This document shows, in pieces, positions 33,093-43,869 of a stretch of 58,209 nucleotides of DNA. The DNA lies in contig JBBHKE010000193.1 in assembly GCA_037447655.1 (NCBI GenBank), positions 1 to 58,209 of the forward strand, read 5' to 3'. This DNA comes from Zygnema cylindricum (Eukaryota > Streptophyta > Zygnematophyceae > Zygnematales > Zygnemataceae). Both the position numbers and the translations under genes were made by a program. Numbering within the stretch: position 1 is the first letter of the stretch; every line of letters begins with the position of its first letter. The notes below the pieces were generated by a model, which saw only the letters and a list, made by a program, of their open reading frames with translations, ran no database searches and was not told where the DNA came from.

Positions 33093-33158
33093 ACTCAAGG
33101 GAGTCCAAGCTACACAGGGGTGTAGTCAGTTAGAGTCTTTGCGTGCCAGAGTGGCACA
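33093..33158 (+). other. Hairpin series in LTR E leader region
   Basis: ACTC-aagg-GAGT, CTACAC-aggg-GTGTAG and GTGCCA-gag-TGGCAC follow one another about 240-300 bp before the LTR end, downstream of the TATA-like sequence. Equivalent positions: 25572-25619 (A), 38194-38227 (B), 40967-41000 (C), 55633-55698 (solo E). The stem bases change in compensating pairs between families. Confidence 0.65.
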
Positions 33159-33399
33159 TATTCAGTGGGAAAATCAAATTGGAGAATATTGTCCAAAACA
33201 CATATTCAAACTTTGCATTATGTGGTGGAACTGAGCACACAGACGGCCTTCTCTTCACAGAGGTGAAGGTGTATTCGGGTTCTTATTCTCAAGGGATCAT
33301 TCATTTGGGTTTATATCAACTTGGAGTCGGCACTATCTAGATTAGCTTCTTTTGGATCTGCGAATTCTGTGGGCAATGGAGCCCATAGAATTTCAGGTT

Positions 33400-34522
33400 A
33401 TGGGCCCACCATCTAGAGTGCCTATGTTTAATGGAACAGACTTCACTTATTGGGAGTTTACGATGGAGGGATTAATTTTCGAGAAGCACGTATGGGGAAT
33501 TGTTTCGGGACAAAAGAGGTGTCCCCCACCAGGCTTTGGAGGAAATCACTATGGAGAATCATCTGGGGCTGCCCAGAAAACTAATCAGAGTTCATATGAA
33601 AGGGAAGGTGAAGGGAAAATCATTGCCATGGAAGGGGAAAAATGGGAGAAGGGAAAAGGAACACCGATGGTGAGGGGAGCTAAGCTCTCGACTATGGTTC
33701 CACTTGTAGGGGTTACAATTAAAATTGAAGAAAATGACATTGAAATCTAGGAGTATAAAAACACCATAGCAAAACATCTTATACTTAGAAACTTATCTAA
33801 GTCTATAACTATCACTCTTATAAATTTAACTAAGTCTTTCAGAGATATGGGAAGCACTAAGTCAGATTTATAAGAGTGAGACTATTCAGAGGCAACAATT
33901 AGTAAAACAAGAAATAGATGCCTATGTTTATAAAGGCGGTAGCATGATAGAATTTTGCAATGATATTGTTGCGCTATATGTTGAGCTTCCTAGTGCGGGA
34001 TATGTAGAATCTGAGGAGAGGAAGATTAATACACTACTCATGAAACTCCCAGATGAGTACGAAAACATCATTTGTCGTATGGAGGCAATGGATGGCTCCT
34101 CATGGACTTGGAGCATTACCATGGGGATAATTCTTGTGAGGGAAAGCACTTTGGAGCTTCGTAGGGGAAGTGACAGAGTGAATGCATTTACAGCTGGTGG
34201 TGATTGGCGAAAGCGTGATGAGAGGATTGGCGGTGACAAGCGGAATTGTGATGAGAGGAAGAAAGACGAAGGTAAACCTTATCGCAACTTTGGTGGAAAG
34301 AGAGGGAGAGGAAAAGAAAGGGGACCTTTGAAAAAGTGTGTTTGTTTCTTTTTTAGAGAACCGGGTCACTATATGGAGGATTGTCTTTGTTTGGAAGAAC
34401 TTAGAAGCTGGAATGTGAAAGAGGAGGAAGAAAGTGAAGAGGAGAAAGAGGATGAAGAAATTTTGGAGCTTCTTCACATCAGTAGAATGGAGAAGAGAGA
34501 GAAGTACACAGAAATTATATGA
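33400..34522 (+). pseudogene. Element E gag
   Basis: Gag opens MGPPSRVPMFNGTDFTYWEF from the ATG in the PBS. A frameshift/stop lies near 33750; the frame from about 33843 to 34522 is otherwise open: IWEALSQIYKSETIQRQQLV, LLMKLPDEYENIICRMEAMD, a basic stretch and a zinc knuckle CFFFREPGHYMEDC in which the second Cys is Phe. This is the UBN2-type copia gag that packages RNA. An in-frame TGA at 34520 separates it from the next open frame, which continues in the same phase. Confidence 0.8.
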
Positions 34523-35206
34523 AAGCAACGATGTGCTTTTGGAGGTATAAGGGAAGTAAAGGGAAGGGAGGTACTTGAGGGAGTTAGAAATGATGAGGAA
34601 GTCAAAGAGTGTAGAAAGTATGACTTAGAAATGAGAAAGTCAGATCTAGGATACATAAATGAAAAAGGGAAAAATATAAATAATGAGGATAATTCTATAA
34701 ATATTTGGGAAACAGAAAACTTGTTGGAAAGGGAAACTTCAACGGATTTGGAGGAAAGGGGAGAAGTAAAACTAAAGGGGGTTTTAAAGGATAGGGGAGA
34801 AAAGAAATATTTAATGAAAAGTTTAGGGGATGAGAAATGCTCTTTGGGAATCATTATAGAAAGTGATAGTGGAAAAAATTCCATGGGAGAGAGTGAGGAA
34901 AGTTCAGAAAATTGGGTGAGTATCATGGATAAAAATATGAATTCGGAAGATGTAGATTTTATGAGGAACTTAGTGGGGACTCTTGATATAACGATAAATT
35001 TGGGGGGTAATGGTTTTGACATCACTAATGGGAGTGATGCCATTTATAAAGGTGTGCCTGTAAAAGGGTTAACATCTGGGTGTGTTGAACATTGGAGATG
35101 GGGCTGGTTTTTTGAATTGCAAGAGGGAAATTGGATTCTGTGTGGATGGAAAAGAGATGAGTGGGACAAAATCTTTGCTTGGATTTATGGAAAATGGTAT
35201 GTTTAA
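34523..35206 (+). CDS. Unrecognised Trp-rich ORF fused in phase behind gag in element E
   Basis: In phase with gag after one TGA. The first residues, KQRCAFGGIRE, correspond to the gag-protease junction of F (RQKCAFGAIRE), but where F enters the protease (WIIDSRAS) this frame diverges into about 190 residues rich in Glu, Lys, Asn and Ser. An internal Met at 34631 opens 191 aa. The last ~40 residues hold eight Trp (for example EHWRWGWFFELQEGNWILCG). No catalytic motif, zinc ligand set, signal peptide or membrane segment is visible. I do not recognise it. It could be a captured gene fragment, a diverged protease/linker, or a new gag extension. Confidence 0.5.
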   Translation, partial: KQRCAFGGIREVKGREVLEGVRNDEEVKECRKYDLEMRKSDLGYINEKGKNINNEDNSINIWETENLLERETSTDLEERGEVKLKGVLKDRGEKKYLMKSLGDEKCSLGIIIESDSGKNSMGESEESSENWVSIMDKNMNSEDVDFMRNLVGTLDITINLGGNGFDITNGSDAIYKGVPVKGLTSGCVEHWRWGWFFELQEGNWILCGWKRDEWDKIFAWIYGKWYV

Positions 35207-35396
35207 TTAAATGTGTGATCAACAAGATGGAATGTTTATTTCAGCTCATCTAATGGACCTTTTAAAATACGAGAGTATTCACTTAAAGTTTTATGAGGGG
35301 AAAAGAAAGAAGAAAAAGAAAAGAAGAAAAAAAAAATTATTTTATATATATTTTTAGTGGGAGTTGAAAAGAAAGTAGACTAGAAAATAAGGGGAG
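35207..35396 (+). other. 3' non-coding region and polypurine tract of element E
   Basis: Short untranslated stretch with an A/G-rich run (35295-35335), then gactagaaaataaggggag directly before the 3' LTR. The last part is shared with families A, B and F. Confidence 0.6.
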
Positions 35397-36631
35397 TGTT
35401 GAAATTTATGTATTTTCTAAGTCTATATTGGAAAAATAAATAGAGTAAGTCAGCAAAGGCAGCCTGCTCAAATCTCTCCGGTCCCCATACTTGTTGCAGT
35501 CAGTGAAGACTACAAAGAGAGCTAGAGCCATGGCTGTCTAAAGAGGATAGGAAAAATCGTAGTTTGTACCAAAACGGATATGCCGGAACCAAGATTTGAT
35601 CCTGGTACCTAACATCCTATAATAGCCATTAGTTCTAGCCGATAGCTTAGAGTCAACGATGGCATGTGTAGGGTACAATAGGTATTTATAAGTGTAGAAG
35701 TAGAGAATTCTAACAAACTAACAAATAACCAAAAACTGCTCTAGACCAGATTTGATCCAAGGTCTATAGATATATTTGTAGAGGTAAGCCTTAACCAATA
35801 AGGCGTTAACGAAACGATAGACATATTGGGTTTTAAAAGTACATAAACCTTGACGCATAGGCTAGTTAACACCAGACTAACGAAGAGGAACAATTCATGC
35901 ATGTACGCGAATATGAACCGTGTAAAATATGTTTTGATCTCAAGACCGACATTGAAGCCGCCACGCGAAGTGAGTTTTTGGTGGCATTCGGAGATAGCGT
36001 CACGCGGTGCCACGTGGCGCCACGTTATTTGATACTAGAGAAGATGGGAGGAGGAACCATGGCTCCCGATTTGACAAGTGTCACCTTGTAGACCATGTCG
36101 TACAATATCCGTACAATAAGTACATCGCCTATTGTACCTTCTTGTACTATAAAGTGTTCCTATTGGACTAGGGTTTAGTAGTAGGTAGTCGTGAGTAGGC
36201 AGACCAAGACTTAGTGATATTTAGGTACCTCTCTTTAAGAGAGCTTGTAACTATAAAGGTCATCTTTGACCAACCATAACTTAATACTCGGGTGAGCAAA
36301 TTCAGTGATTCTTTTTGCTAGGGACTCAGGGGAGTCTAAGCTACACAAGGGTGTAGTCCGTCAGAGTCTTTGCGTGCCAGGATGGCACATATTCAGTTGG
36401 AAAATCAAATTGGGGAATATTGTCCAAAACACATATTCAAACTTTGCATTATGTGGTGGAACTGAGCACACAGAATGTCTTCGCTTCACAGGGGTGAAGG
36501 TGTATTCGGGTTCTAATTCTCAAGGGATCATTCATTTGGGTTTATATCAACTTGGAGTCAGCACTATCTAGATAAGCTTCTTTTGGATCTGCGAATTCTG
36601 TGGGCAATGGATCCCATAGAATTTCACTGAA

Positions 36632-37336
36632 GAGAGAGAGTTTATAAAGTCTATTCCTTATAAACAGGTCGTAGGAAGTTTAATCTATTTTATGAACTGT
36701 ATCAGGCAGGACTTAGCGGCAGCAGTTGGAGTACTCAGTAGGAGTCTTAATGATCATAGGAAGAGAGACTGGGAGGCAGCCAAGAGAGTCATGAGATATT
36801 AGGTGGGAACTAGAGAGTTATGGTTGCATTTTGGAGGGGAGCACACTGACATCACTACTTGGAGTGATGCCAGTTATGGGGACGTTCCTATGAGAAGATG
36901 CACTTCAGGGTATGTGTTGTGTGTTGGGGAAGGTGCTTGCTGCTGGAGTAGTAAGCAACAAAGGTGGTTGCTCAGTCTACTAAAGAGGCTGAGTACATGG
37001 CCTCTTGTTTTGCTGTGAAAAAGTTGATCAGGTCAAGTCCTTGTTGCAAGAACTGGGGTATATGAAGAAGGGAGTGCATGAACTGTTTTGTGATAATCAA
37101 CATGCCATTGCAACTGCAACTAATCCAAAACATCATTTTAAGGATAAACATATGGACATAAGATTGAGTTTTGTAAGAGAAAGTGGAAAATAAGATTGTG
37201 AATCTTGTATATAGATCTGACGAGGAAATGGTGGCTAGTATGATGACAAAACAGGTGCCTTCTCCCAAGTTAAAATATTGCAGAGAAAAGTGTGGGTTAA
37301 AACTGAAGTTAAAGTTAGACTAGAAAATAAGGGGAG
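36632..37336 (+). pseudogene. Element B RNase H and polypurine tract
   Basis: Resumes B pol after element E. Conserved copia sequences: VVGSLIYFMNC, then VGVLSRSLNDHRKRDWEAAKRVMRY followed by a stop, then SDASYGDVPMRRCTSGYVL, ACCWSSKQQ, FCDNQHAIATATNPKHH and KHMDIRLSFVRE. The catalytic Asp and Glu positions sit in SDAS and EAEY-like segments; the latter is frameshifted. Ends in gactagaaaataaggggag before the LTR. Confidence 0.82.
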
Positions 37337-38342
37337 TGTTGAAATTATTAGATTTATGTGGTATTTTCTAGGTCTAAATAGTTCAATACAAAAAGGAAAA
37401 GAAGAAGGCGGACAGCCTGCCTCCACCTCCTCTCTCTACCCACCATACATGTTATAGTCATTGAAGGATAGAGAGGGTGGTTGAGCCTTGGCTGTCCTAG
37501 CTCAGCAGGCAGGACTAAAGAGTGACTTAAGTCACCCTCAACAAAAGGTTGAGTCCAGCATTACTCGAACCTTCGACGGGCAGAGCGCGGCGTAGCCGTT
37601 AGCTCTAACTAGTATGTTGTAGAAGTCCGTTAGGAGATATACGGTTTGATATATATTTAAACTATTGTATGGTACTGAAATCAATTAACGCAAACTTGAA
37701 CGAAGAAACATAGAACTAGTTAAAGTTTAGTGCGGTTGTTATTTTGCACGAAACAAATAAATCTGACATTTGTTTCGACGATCGACATTTAATGTCCGAT
37801 TTAATTTGGCGGCACATATCATCGTCGAGATCGCGAAATGGTCACTTTGGCTTTTATGGACTTGGCATGACTTGGTGCCTTGTGGAAGGATGACATTCAG
37901 TCGCGGGAATTCCAAGGAATGCACGGACAAGTTGAAAAGTGACATAAGTCCACTTAGTGGCCTTGTTGTACACAGGCCGTATAGAAACGACATCAGCCGT
38001 AGTACCTTTCTGTACTTTACAGTTATATGATTGGTTTCTATTTTAGTAGTTAGCGGCTGTGAGAGGGGTTTAGGACTTAGGAAATTTGGTAGGCAGTCAC
38101 CTCTCTCTAAGAGAGCTTTGTATAAAATTGGCATTTTTGCTGGCTCATAACTTATCGGCTGGTTTGCTGTTTTCAAGGACTTTTTTTCCTACGGACTCAG
38201 GGGAGTCTATGCTGCACAAGGGTGCAGTCAAATTGTCAGTTTGCCTTCTTAGACAACTGTGGTTGTGGCTTGAAGTTGGTTAGTTATATGTTATCTAGAG
38301 GCTTCGAATATTCTGTGGTTCAATGGAGGACAGAGAATTTCA
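37337..38342 (+). mobile_element. 3' LTR of element B
   Basis: 1006 bp, TGTTGAAATT...GAATTTCA. Contains the antisense tRNA-like module (37548-37615), a TATA-like tataaaat at about 38112 and hairpins GACTC-aggg-GAGTC and CTGCAC-aagg-GTGCAG (38194-38227). The CACGTG box has mutated in this copy. Confidence 0.85.
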
Positions 38343-38347
38343 TCATT

Positions 38348-39332
38348 TTCTTTGATGTTCTTTTTATTCCAGAGTTTTTCAAGAATCTTATCTTTACGCC
38401 GGTCTTAGATGATAAGGGTTTTTAGGTTAGTACTAAGAAAGGAGTCTTTGTTGCTAGCTATGAGGATGAAGTGTACTTCACACCTGAAAAGGGTAGCCAA
38501 GGAATGTTTAGGTTGAATTCGAATAATGGAAAGACAGGAGTTTACTATGCCGGTTTAAGTGATTTGATGATGTGGCATAAAAGATTGGGACATGAGCATT
38601 TAGATAGATTGAAAGAAATGAAGAAAATGGGTGTAGTTGAGGGAATACATTTTGGATATATTGAGACCTTGGATGATTATAGTGGATGTGCTCAAGATAA
38701 AGCCCACAGATTGACTTATCCAAAAATCGCAACATATAAGGGTGAAAAGGTCTTAGATCTAGTTCATACTGATATATAGGGACCGGCCAAAGTGCCATCA
38801 GTTGGAGGAAAAAGATTTATGCTTACTATCTATGATTAGTCTATGATACTTTAGAGTATATTTCTTGAAAAACAAATCAGAGGCTTCAGCTTATTTTAAA
38901 GAGTATAAAGCATGGAGTGAAAAGCTTCATGCGACACCTATAAAGAGAGCGAGGAGTGATAATGGGGGGGAATACACTTCTAATGAGTATGAGGATTTCT
39001 TCAAAGAGGAAGGGGTTCAACACCAAAAGATTGTTCCAAAGAACCCGAAACAAAATGGTGTATGCGAGAGACTAAATCGAATATTAAGTAATAGTGCCCG
39101 TAGTATGTTGTCTGATAAAAAGAAAAGAAAATTATTTTGGGCAGAAGCTATGAATTGTGCTAACTATCTCAAAACTAGATTCTTTACCTCAGCGTTAAAA
39201 GGACAAACACCTTATGAAAGATGGACCGGGAGAAAACCTAATATTTCACATTTAAAGGTGTTCGAAAGTCAAGTGTTTAGTCTAAACACAGAAAAATCTG
39301 ATTGGAAGTTAGATGCAAGGGGAAAGTCGTAA
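38348..39332 (+). pseudogene. Element A protease C-part and integrase
   Basis: After element B the protease end reads FFDVLFIPEFFKNL, followed by the GAG-pre-integrase zinc finger WHKRLGHEHLD...SGCAQDKAHR (one Cys replaced by Tyr). The DDE core follows: HTDI with a stop, ARSDNGGEYTSNEYEDFF, and PKQNGVCERLNRILS. Integrase inserts cDNA into the host genome. Stops at about 38779 and 38840-38900 inactivate it. Confidence 0.85.
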
Positions 39333-40066
39333 TACCTACTTGGGTATGATGAAAATGTAAAAGGATATAGAGTTTATGATCTCGGAAGAGAAGACATAAT
39401 TCTAGTAAAACACTTGGTAGTCATGGATGAAGGAAAGTCCATAGATCCTTTTAAATACACTAAACTAGTTAGAATTAGAATTAAATCCGAAAATAAGTTA
39501 GATTCATATTCTTCCAACCAAACTCCGGTTCAACCTGACCTTGCAGAGCAAGAGAAAAATCTGACCGAGAGTGACCCTCTCTTAGAGACACAGCTTCCGG
39601 GCCAAACCAAAGAAGAAAACAAGGAAACACCGGAAATGGACGATAAACGTCCGGAGATGGACTCCACAGATACGGGAGAGGATGAAGTTGTTTGGAGAAA
39701 TCCAAGATAACCATCTATCCCAACATCAAAGTTTGAAGGAGGAATGAGAAGCAACAAGAGACTTTAAGAGAGACGAGTTAACAACAAGGTAACTAAGCTG
39801 TCACATTTGAGCGAACCCAAGACTTACTCAGAGGCAATTAATAGTCCATAAAGTAGTAGATGGGTGATAGCCATTAATGATGAGATGGCTTCCATTATGG
39901 AAGCAAACACATGGGAGTTGGTGGATTGTACTTCGGATAGAAAGCCGATAGGATGCAAGTGGGTATTTAAGTTGAAACTCAATTAGGATAACATTATCGA
40001 GCGATACAAAGCCAGATTAGTGGCAAAGGGGTTCACAAAGAAGGAGGGAATCGATTACGAGGAGAC
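39333..40066 (+). pseudogene. Element A integrase-RT linker and RT start
   Basis: YDENVKGYRVYDLGREDIILVKHLVV-type integrase C-terminal region, then an acidic linker (39480-39710) and the RT start INDEMASIMEANTWELVDC, GCKWVFKLKLN, RYKARLVAKGFTKKEGIDYEET. The sequence is cut by element C after GAGAC and resumes at 45950 in the same codon. Confidence 0.82.
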
Positions 40067-40283
40067 TGTACAATTTAAAGGTTTTTATTTGTATTTTCTA
40101 GGTTTAAAACATGTAAAGATGAAGGGCAAAAAAAGTAGAGGCAATATGCCTCTAACTCCTCTCTCCAAACTCCCACACTTGTTGTAGTCACTAAAGGTTG
40201 GAAACAAAGCTAGAGCCATGGCTGCCCATGCTATCCAGAGAGAGACAAGTAGTAGTTTGGTAGGTTTACCAAAAAGAACTTGA

Positions 40284-40370
40284 CGGACCCAGGGTTTGAT
40301 CCTGGTACCTGTTTTTTGTCAAGTAAAGCAGTTGCCGGTAGCTTTATCCTATTAGTCTAGGATAGGTGTT
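40284..40370 (-). other. tRNA-like module in LTR C
   Basis: T-arm CCAGG-ATCAAAC-CCTGG (perfect stem, 7-nt loop) at 40289-40305 on the plus strand, with TAGACTAATAGGATAAAGC as the box A/D-arm part. The 3' LTR copy is at 45107-45180. The anticodon arm is expanded compared with a tRNA. Confidence 0.6.
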
Positions 40371-41129
40371 GAGGTATATAGGGTCTTATAAATGTTTATA
40401 GACGTATAAGTAGACAATTGCATTTAACGGCGCGAACAGCTTTTTAGGACATAGATACAGTTTGTCTATTACGGTGTACGATATTCCATGAAAAAAATAC
40501 TGCGCAATTGTTCAACAGCGAAACAAATACCACGTATTCATTTTTTGACAGCTAGAATAAAAAGCCGACATTGATCGAACGGCCGCGATAGATGCCGAAA
40601 TCGCGGATGGGAGCTTTGACGGTTTTCAGTCATCACCACGTCAAGTGACACGTGGCATAATTACATTGGCTTGCGATATCTTAGGAGAATACTGGAACAA
40701 ATCCAGATATGGCAGGCGTCGACATTTTGGCCATGCCATAGGATGGCTGTACAGAAAGTACTTCAATACCTGTACATTTCTGTACGACATAATAATCTTA
40801 TTGGTGTCATACTCTAGTCGTATAGGGTATAGAGAGGGATTTAGGACTTAGAAAATTTGGTAGGTAGGCCCCTTTCTCTCCCAAAGAGCTCTTGTACAAA
40901 AGGTCAACTTTGACCCTTCATAACTTACTGCTCAGGGGAGCAAATTTAGAGATTTATTTTGCTATCGACTCAGGGAAGTCTTGTCTTCACAAGGGTGAAG
41001 TTGGTCAACGTTTTTATCCGTCAGGGTGGCAGTTATTCTTGTGGAAAATCAAAGGGGTCAAGGTTATCATAGGGGCTTCTAGTAAGCTGCCTACTCTGAG
41101 GGCAAATTGAGGTCCCACAGTTGCAGATT

Positions 41130-41720
41130 ATGGGCCCATCCTCTAGGGTACCCATATTTAATGGAACAAGCTTCATATATTGGGAAAGTATGATGAAAGG
41201 GGCTCTATGTGAAAAGAGGTTTTGGGGGGTAGTAAGGGGACAAGTGAGGCGTCCATCCAATTCAGATGACTTTGAGCTTCCTAACTATCCATGTTTCAAA
41301 GAATATGACATTTTTGAAGGTACAAATCAGAATGAGAAGGACTCGGCCGAGGAAACACCTGTGACAACTCTACTCAAAGCGGAAGACGTGGTGGAAATTG
41401 ATCCGGAATCAAGGGACATAGGAGAAGCCGAGATTGTTCGAAAGAACCCATGGGAACCATCTATTCCCGCAACAAATTTTGAGGGAGGAAGGAGAAGTAG
41501 CAAAAGGTTGTAAGATAAATAGGTTAATAACAAGGTAACAATACTATCTCATCCGGATGAACTTCAAATTTATAGAGAGGCGATCAATTGTCTAGAAAGG
41601 AACTGGTGGAAGACATCCATCAATGAGGAGATGGCCTCAATTACGGTAGCTGATACTTATGCGCTGGTGGATTGTCTACCTAACCGAAAATCAATCGGTT
41701 GTAAGTGGGTGTTCAAATTA
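41130..41720 (+). pseudogene. Element C gag start joined to integrase-RT linker and RT start
   Basis: MGPSSRVPIFNGTSFIYWES (gag N-terminus) runs through VRRPSNSDDFELPNY straight into an acidic linker, AEIVRKNPWEPSIPATNFEGG, normally found before RT. An internal deletion of about 3 kb must have removed the rest of gag, protease and integrase. RT then begins INEEMASITVADTYALVDC and GCKWVFKL before fragment D interrupts. Confidence 0.75.
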
Positions 41721-41726
41721 TAACTA

Positions 41727-42826
41727 GGCCCGTGAACTGTTGTTCTGAGACAACTGCTGGCATTGAAGATGAAGAAGATGCAGCAGTACTCATCGTAGAA
41801 CAAAACAAAAGAGGAAGCTTCCACAAATACCGATGGCTGAACAGCAACTTTGACAGACTATAACTTTCAGATCCATTTAACACATCAATAAGTTTCACTT
41901 GCTTGAAGTAAGACTTAAACAAATCTGCCCAATACAGATATTCGCGTCCATCAAAGACCAAAATTCGTGAAGGCGGGCCTGTGACCTGTTGTTATGAGAT
42001 AACTGCTGGCACTGAAGATGAAGAAGATGCAGCAGTAGTCATCGTAGAAAAAAACAAAAGAGGAAGCTTCCACAAATACCGATGGCTGAACAGAAACTTT
42101 GACAGACTATAACTTTCAGAAAAATGATCTAATGGTTTGAAAAATTACCACATTGTAGATAACATTCAAAGGAACACACACACAAAATGTCAATAAATTC
42201 CGCTAACAAAACTGTGAGATATGGAGAAATGAAATTACATAAAACTGAGTGTACAGTTTTCATATCATTTGTTCCTAATGAATCAAATTCACTAAGTCCT
42301 ACTTCTATACACCGAAACTACACTAAGCTGTACGGAGGCATTCCAGCCGTACATATAACATTCTAACACAACAAATAGTATGAGTATACCTGTGTACTGA
42401 AGGTATGTCATAAACCACATTCTCAACACTAAAAAACTAATTCACTACAAACAATATTCTATTCTACCAAATATTTACACCGAAGTTCAGACAACGTAAA
42501 GTGATAGTGATCTAGTCACGCCTCGCCAATATTTGTTGGCGGCGGCTGTCAGCCGTCCGACTAGAGGATTTGGCACCGTAGAACTGACTTCACGAAGTCC
42601 CGTGGTCCTGCCGAATTTCCGTACGTCCACGGAGGACATACTCACGCATTTCTCTCAAGTGACGACGCGTGTCCCAAGTGTGAATGAACCTTGAACTCCC
42701 AACTTCACTGTCACACTTATTTTGGTAACCACTGAACCGAACTCAACCAAAATTAGCTTAAGTCGTGAATAGCTCTCTCTCTCTCACAGCTAAGGCATAG
42801 AGAGGACTAAAGCTTTCTAAAAACAA
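41727..42826 (-). mobile_element. Fragment D: LTR, leader and gag start of another retroelement family
   Basis: The right edge is a minus-strand LTR start (TGTTGTTTTTAGAAAGC) like that of family G. The leader and a gag-like frame follow: MSTAASSSSSMPAVVSEQQF, then GPPSRILVFDGREYLYWADLF. The leader block 41979-42128 recurs at 41727-41874 as a 254-bp-offset tandem duplication. No pol part is present. It separates two halves of element C's RT. Confidence 0.7.
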
Positions 42827-43021
42827 CAGATAACACCATTGAGTGCTACAAGGCTTGGTTAGTGGCTAAAGGATTTACACAAAAAGAAGGAATCAACTAT
42901 GAGGAAACCTTTGCCACGATCGTCAGATTTCCCTCTGTCTACATAATTCTAAGTTTGGCAGCAGCGGAAGACATGGAAGTACACTAGATAGTCATCAAGA
43001 CAACCATTTTACATGGAGAAT
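42827..43021 (+). pseudogene. Element C RT, second piece
   Basis: DNTIECYKAWLVAKGFTQKEG, YEETFATIVRFPSV and LAAAEDMEVH continue RT from 41720. The frame ends in stops at 42987 and 43023, before the truncated LTR. Confidence 0.75.
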
Positions 43022-43869
43022 AAGCTCCATAAGTAGGACTAAAGAGTGACATAAGTCACTCTCAACAAAAGGTTCAGTATGGCACGACTCAAACCTCGCA
43101 ATGGCAGAGCGAAGCGTAGCCGTCAGCTCTAACCGGTTTGTCGTAGAAGTTCGCTAGTATACATAAGGTGTGATAAATATATAAATTGTAATGTGATTGT
43201 TAATCCAATTAACGGAATTATGAATGAGGGAAGATAAAACCAGTTGAAAATATAGTGCGAACATTATCTCCGCAGAAAACAAATGAATCAAATATTTGTT
43301 TCGACGGTTCACATTAAATGTCGAATTTTGATCCAACGGCACCTATCGGTGTCGAGATCCCGGAATGGTCACTTTGGTGGTTTTCGGACGTGGCATGACC
43401 TGACGCCACGCGGAGGAATAATATTTGGTTGCAGAAATTTTGAGAAAGATAAGAACATGTCAAACGTGGACACGAGTCCACTCAATGATTTTGTCATACA
43501 CATGCCGTATAGAAAGTACATCTGTCGTAGTACCTTTCTGTACTAAACGGTGTTTTGATTGGATCGTACTATAGTAGATACGGGTTTTGAGAGGAGTTTA
43601 GGACTTAGTTATTTTGCAGTAGTCAATCACCTCTCTCTTTGAGAGTTTGTATAAATTGGCATCTTTGCCACCTCATAACTTATCGGCTGGTTGGCCATTT
43701 TCAATGATTTTTTTTGCTACGGACTCAAGGGGGTCCAAGCGCCACAAGGGTCTAGTTAGACTATCAATTTGTCCTCTTGGGAAGCATTGGTTGTGGCTGA
43801 AAGTAGATTAGTTAAAAGCTATCTAGATGCTTCCTGAATTCTGTAGTCTAATGGAGGACACAGAATTGC
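43022..43869 (+). mobile_element. 5'-truncated family B LTR inside element C
   Basis: Matches 37500-38342 without the first ~165 bp. Carries the tRNA-like module (43071-43140) and the GGACTC-aagg-GGGTCC hairpin. The part of RT that should lie here, including YVDD, is missing, so deletion accompanied this insertion or a recombination. Confidence 0.75.

Larger units (their letters stand above)
32167..36626 (+). mobile_element. Non-autonomous copia-related element E (LTR-gag-unknown ORF-LTR)
   Basis: LTRs 32167-33395 and 35397-36626 (1229 and 1230 bp) look nearly identical, so this is the youngest insertion in the window. Flanks are cagaa/ctgaa (one mismatch in 5). PBS at 33396, polypurine tract (tagaaaataaggggag) at about 35381-35396. 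The 2-kb interior encodes gag and a Trp-rich extension only; protease, integrase, RT and RNase H are all missing. The PBS and polypurine tract match those of the autonomous families B and F, which could supply enzymes in trans. A solo LTR of the family is at 54702. Confidence 0.88.
27036..38342. mobile_element. Copia element B, inverted-dimer structure, nested in A
   Basis: Bounded by an LTR start at 27036 and an LTR end at 38342, with near-duplication tcact/tcatt in A. Order: LTR stub (+) 27036-27123; full LTR (-) 27124-28079; RNase H, RT and part of integrase (-) 28080-30363; integrase, RT (+) 30364-32166; element E; RNase H (+) 36632-37336; LTR (+) 37337-38342. The two pol halves are very similar and share unusual substitutions (for instance WFPSVRI in place of RFPSVRI), so they derive from one element. 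Gag and protease are absent. Confidence 0.8.
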
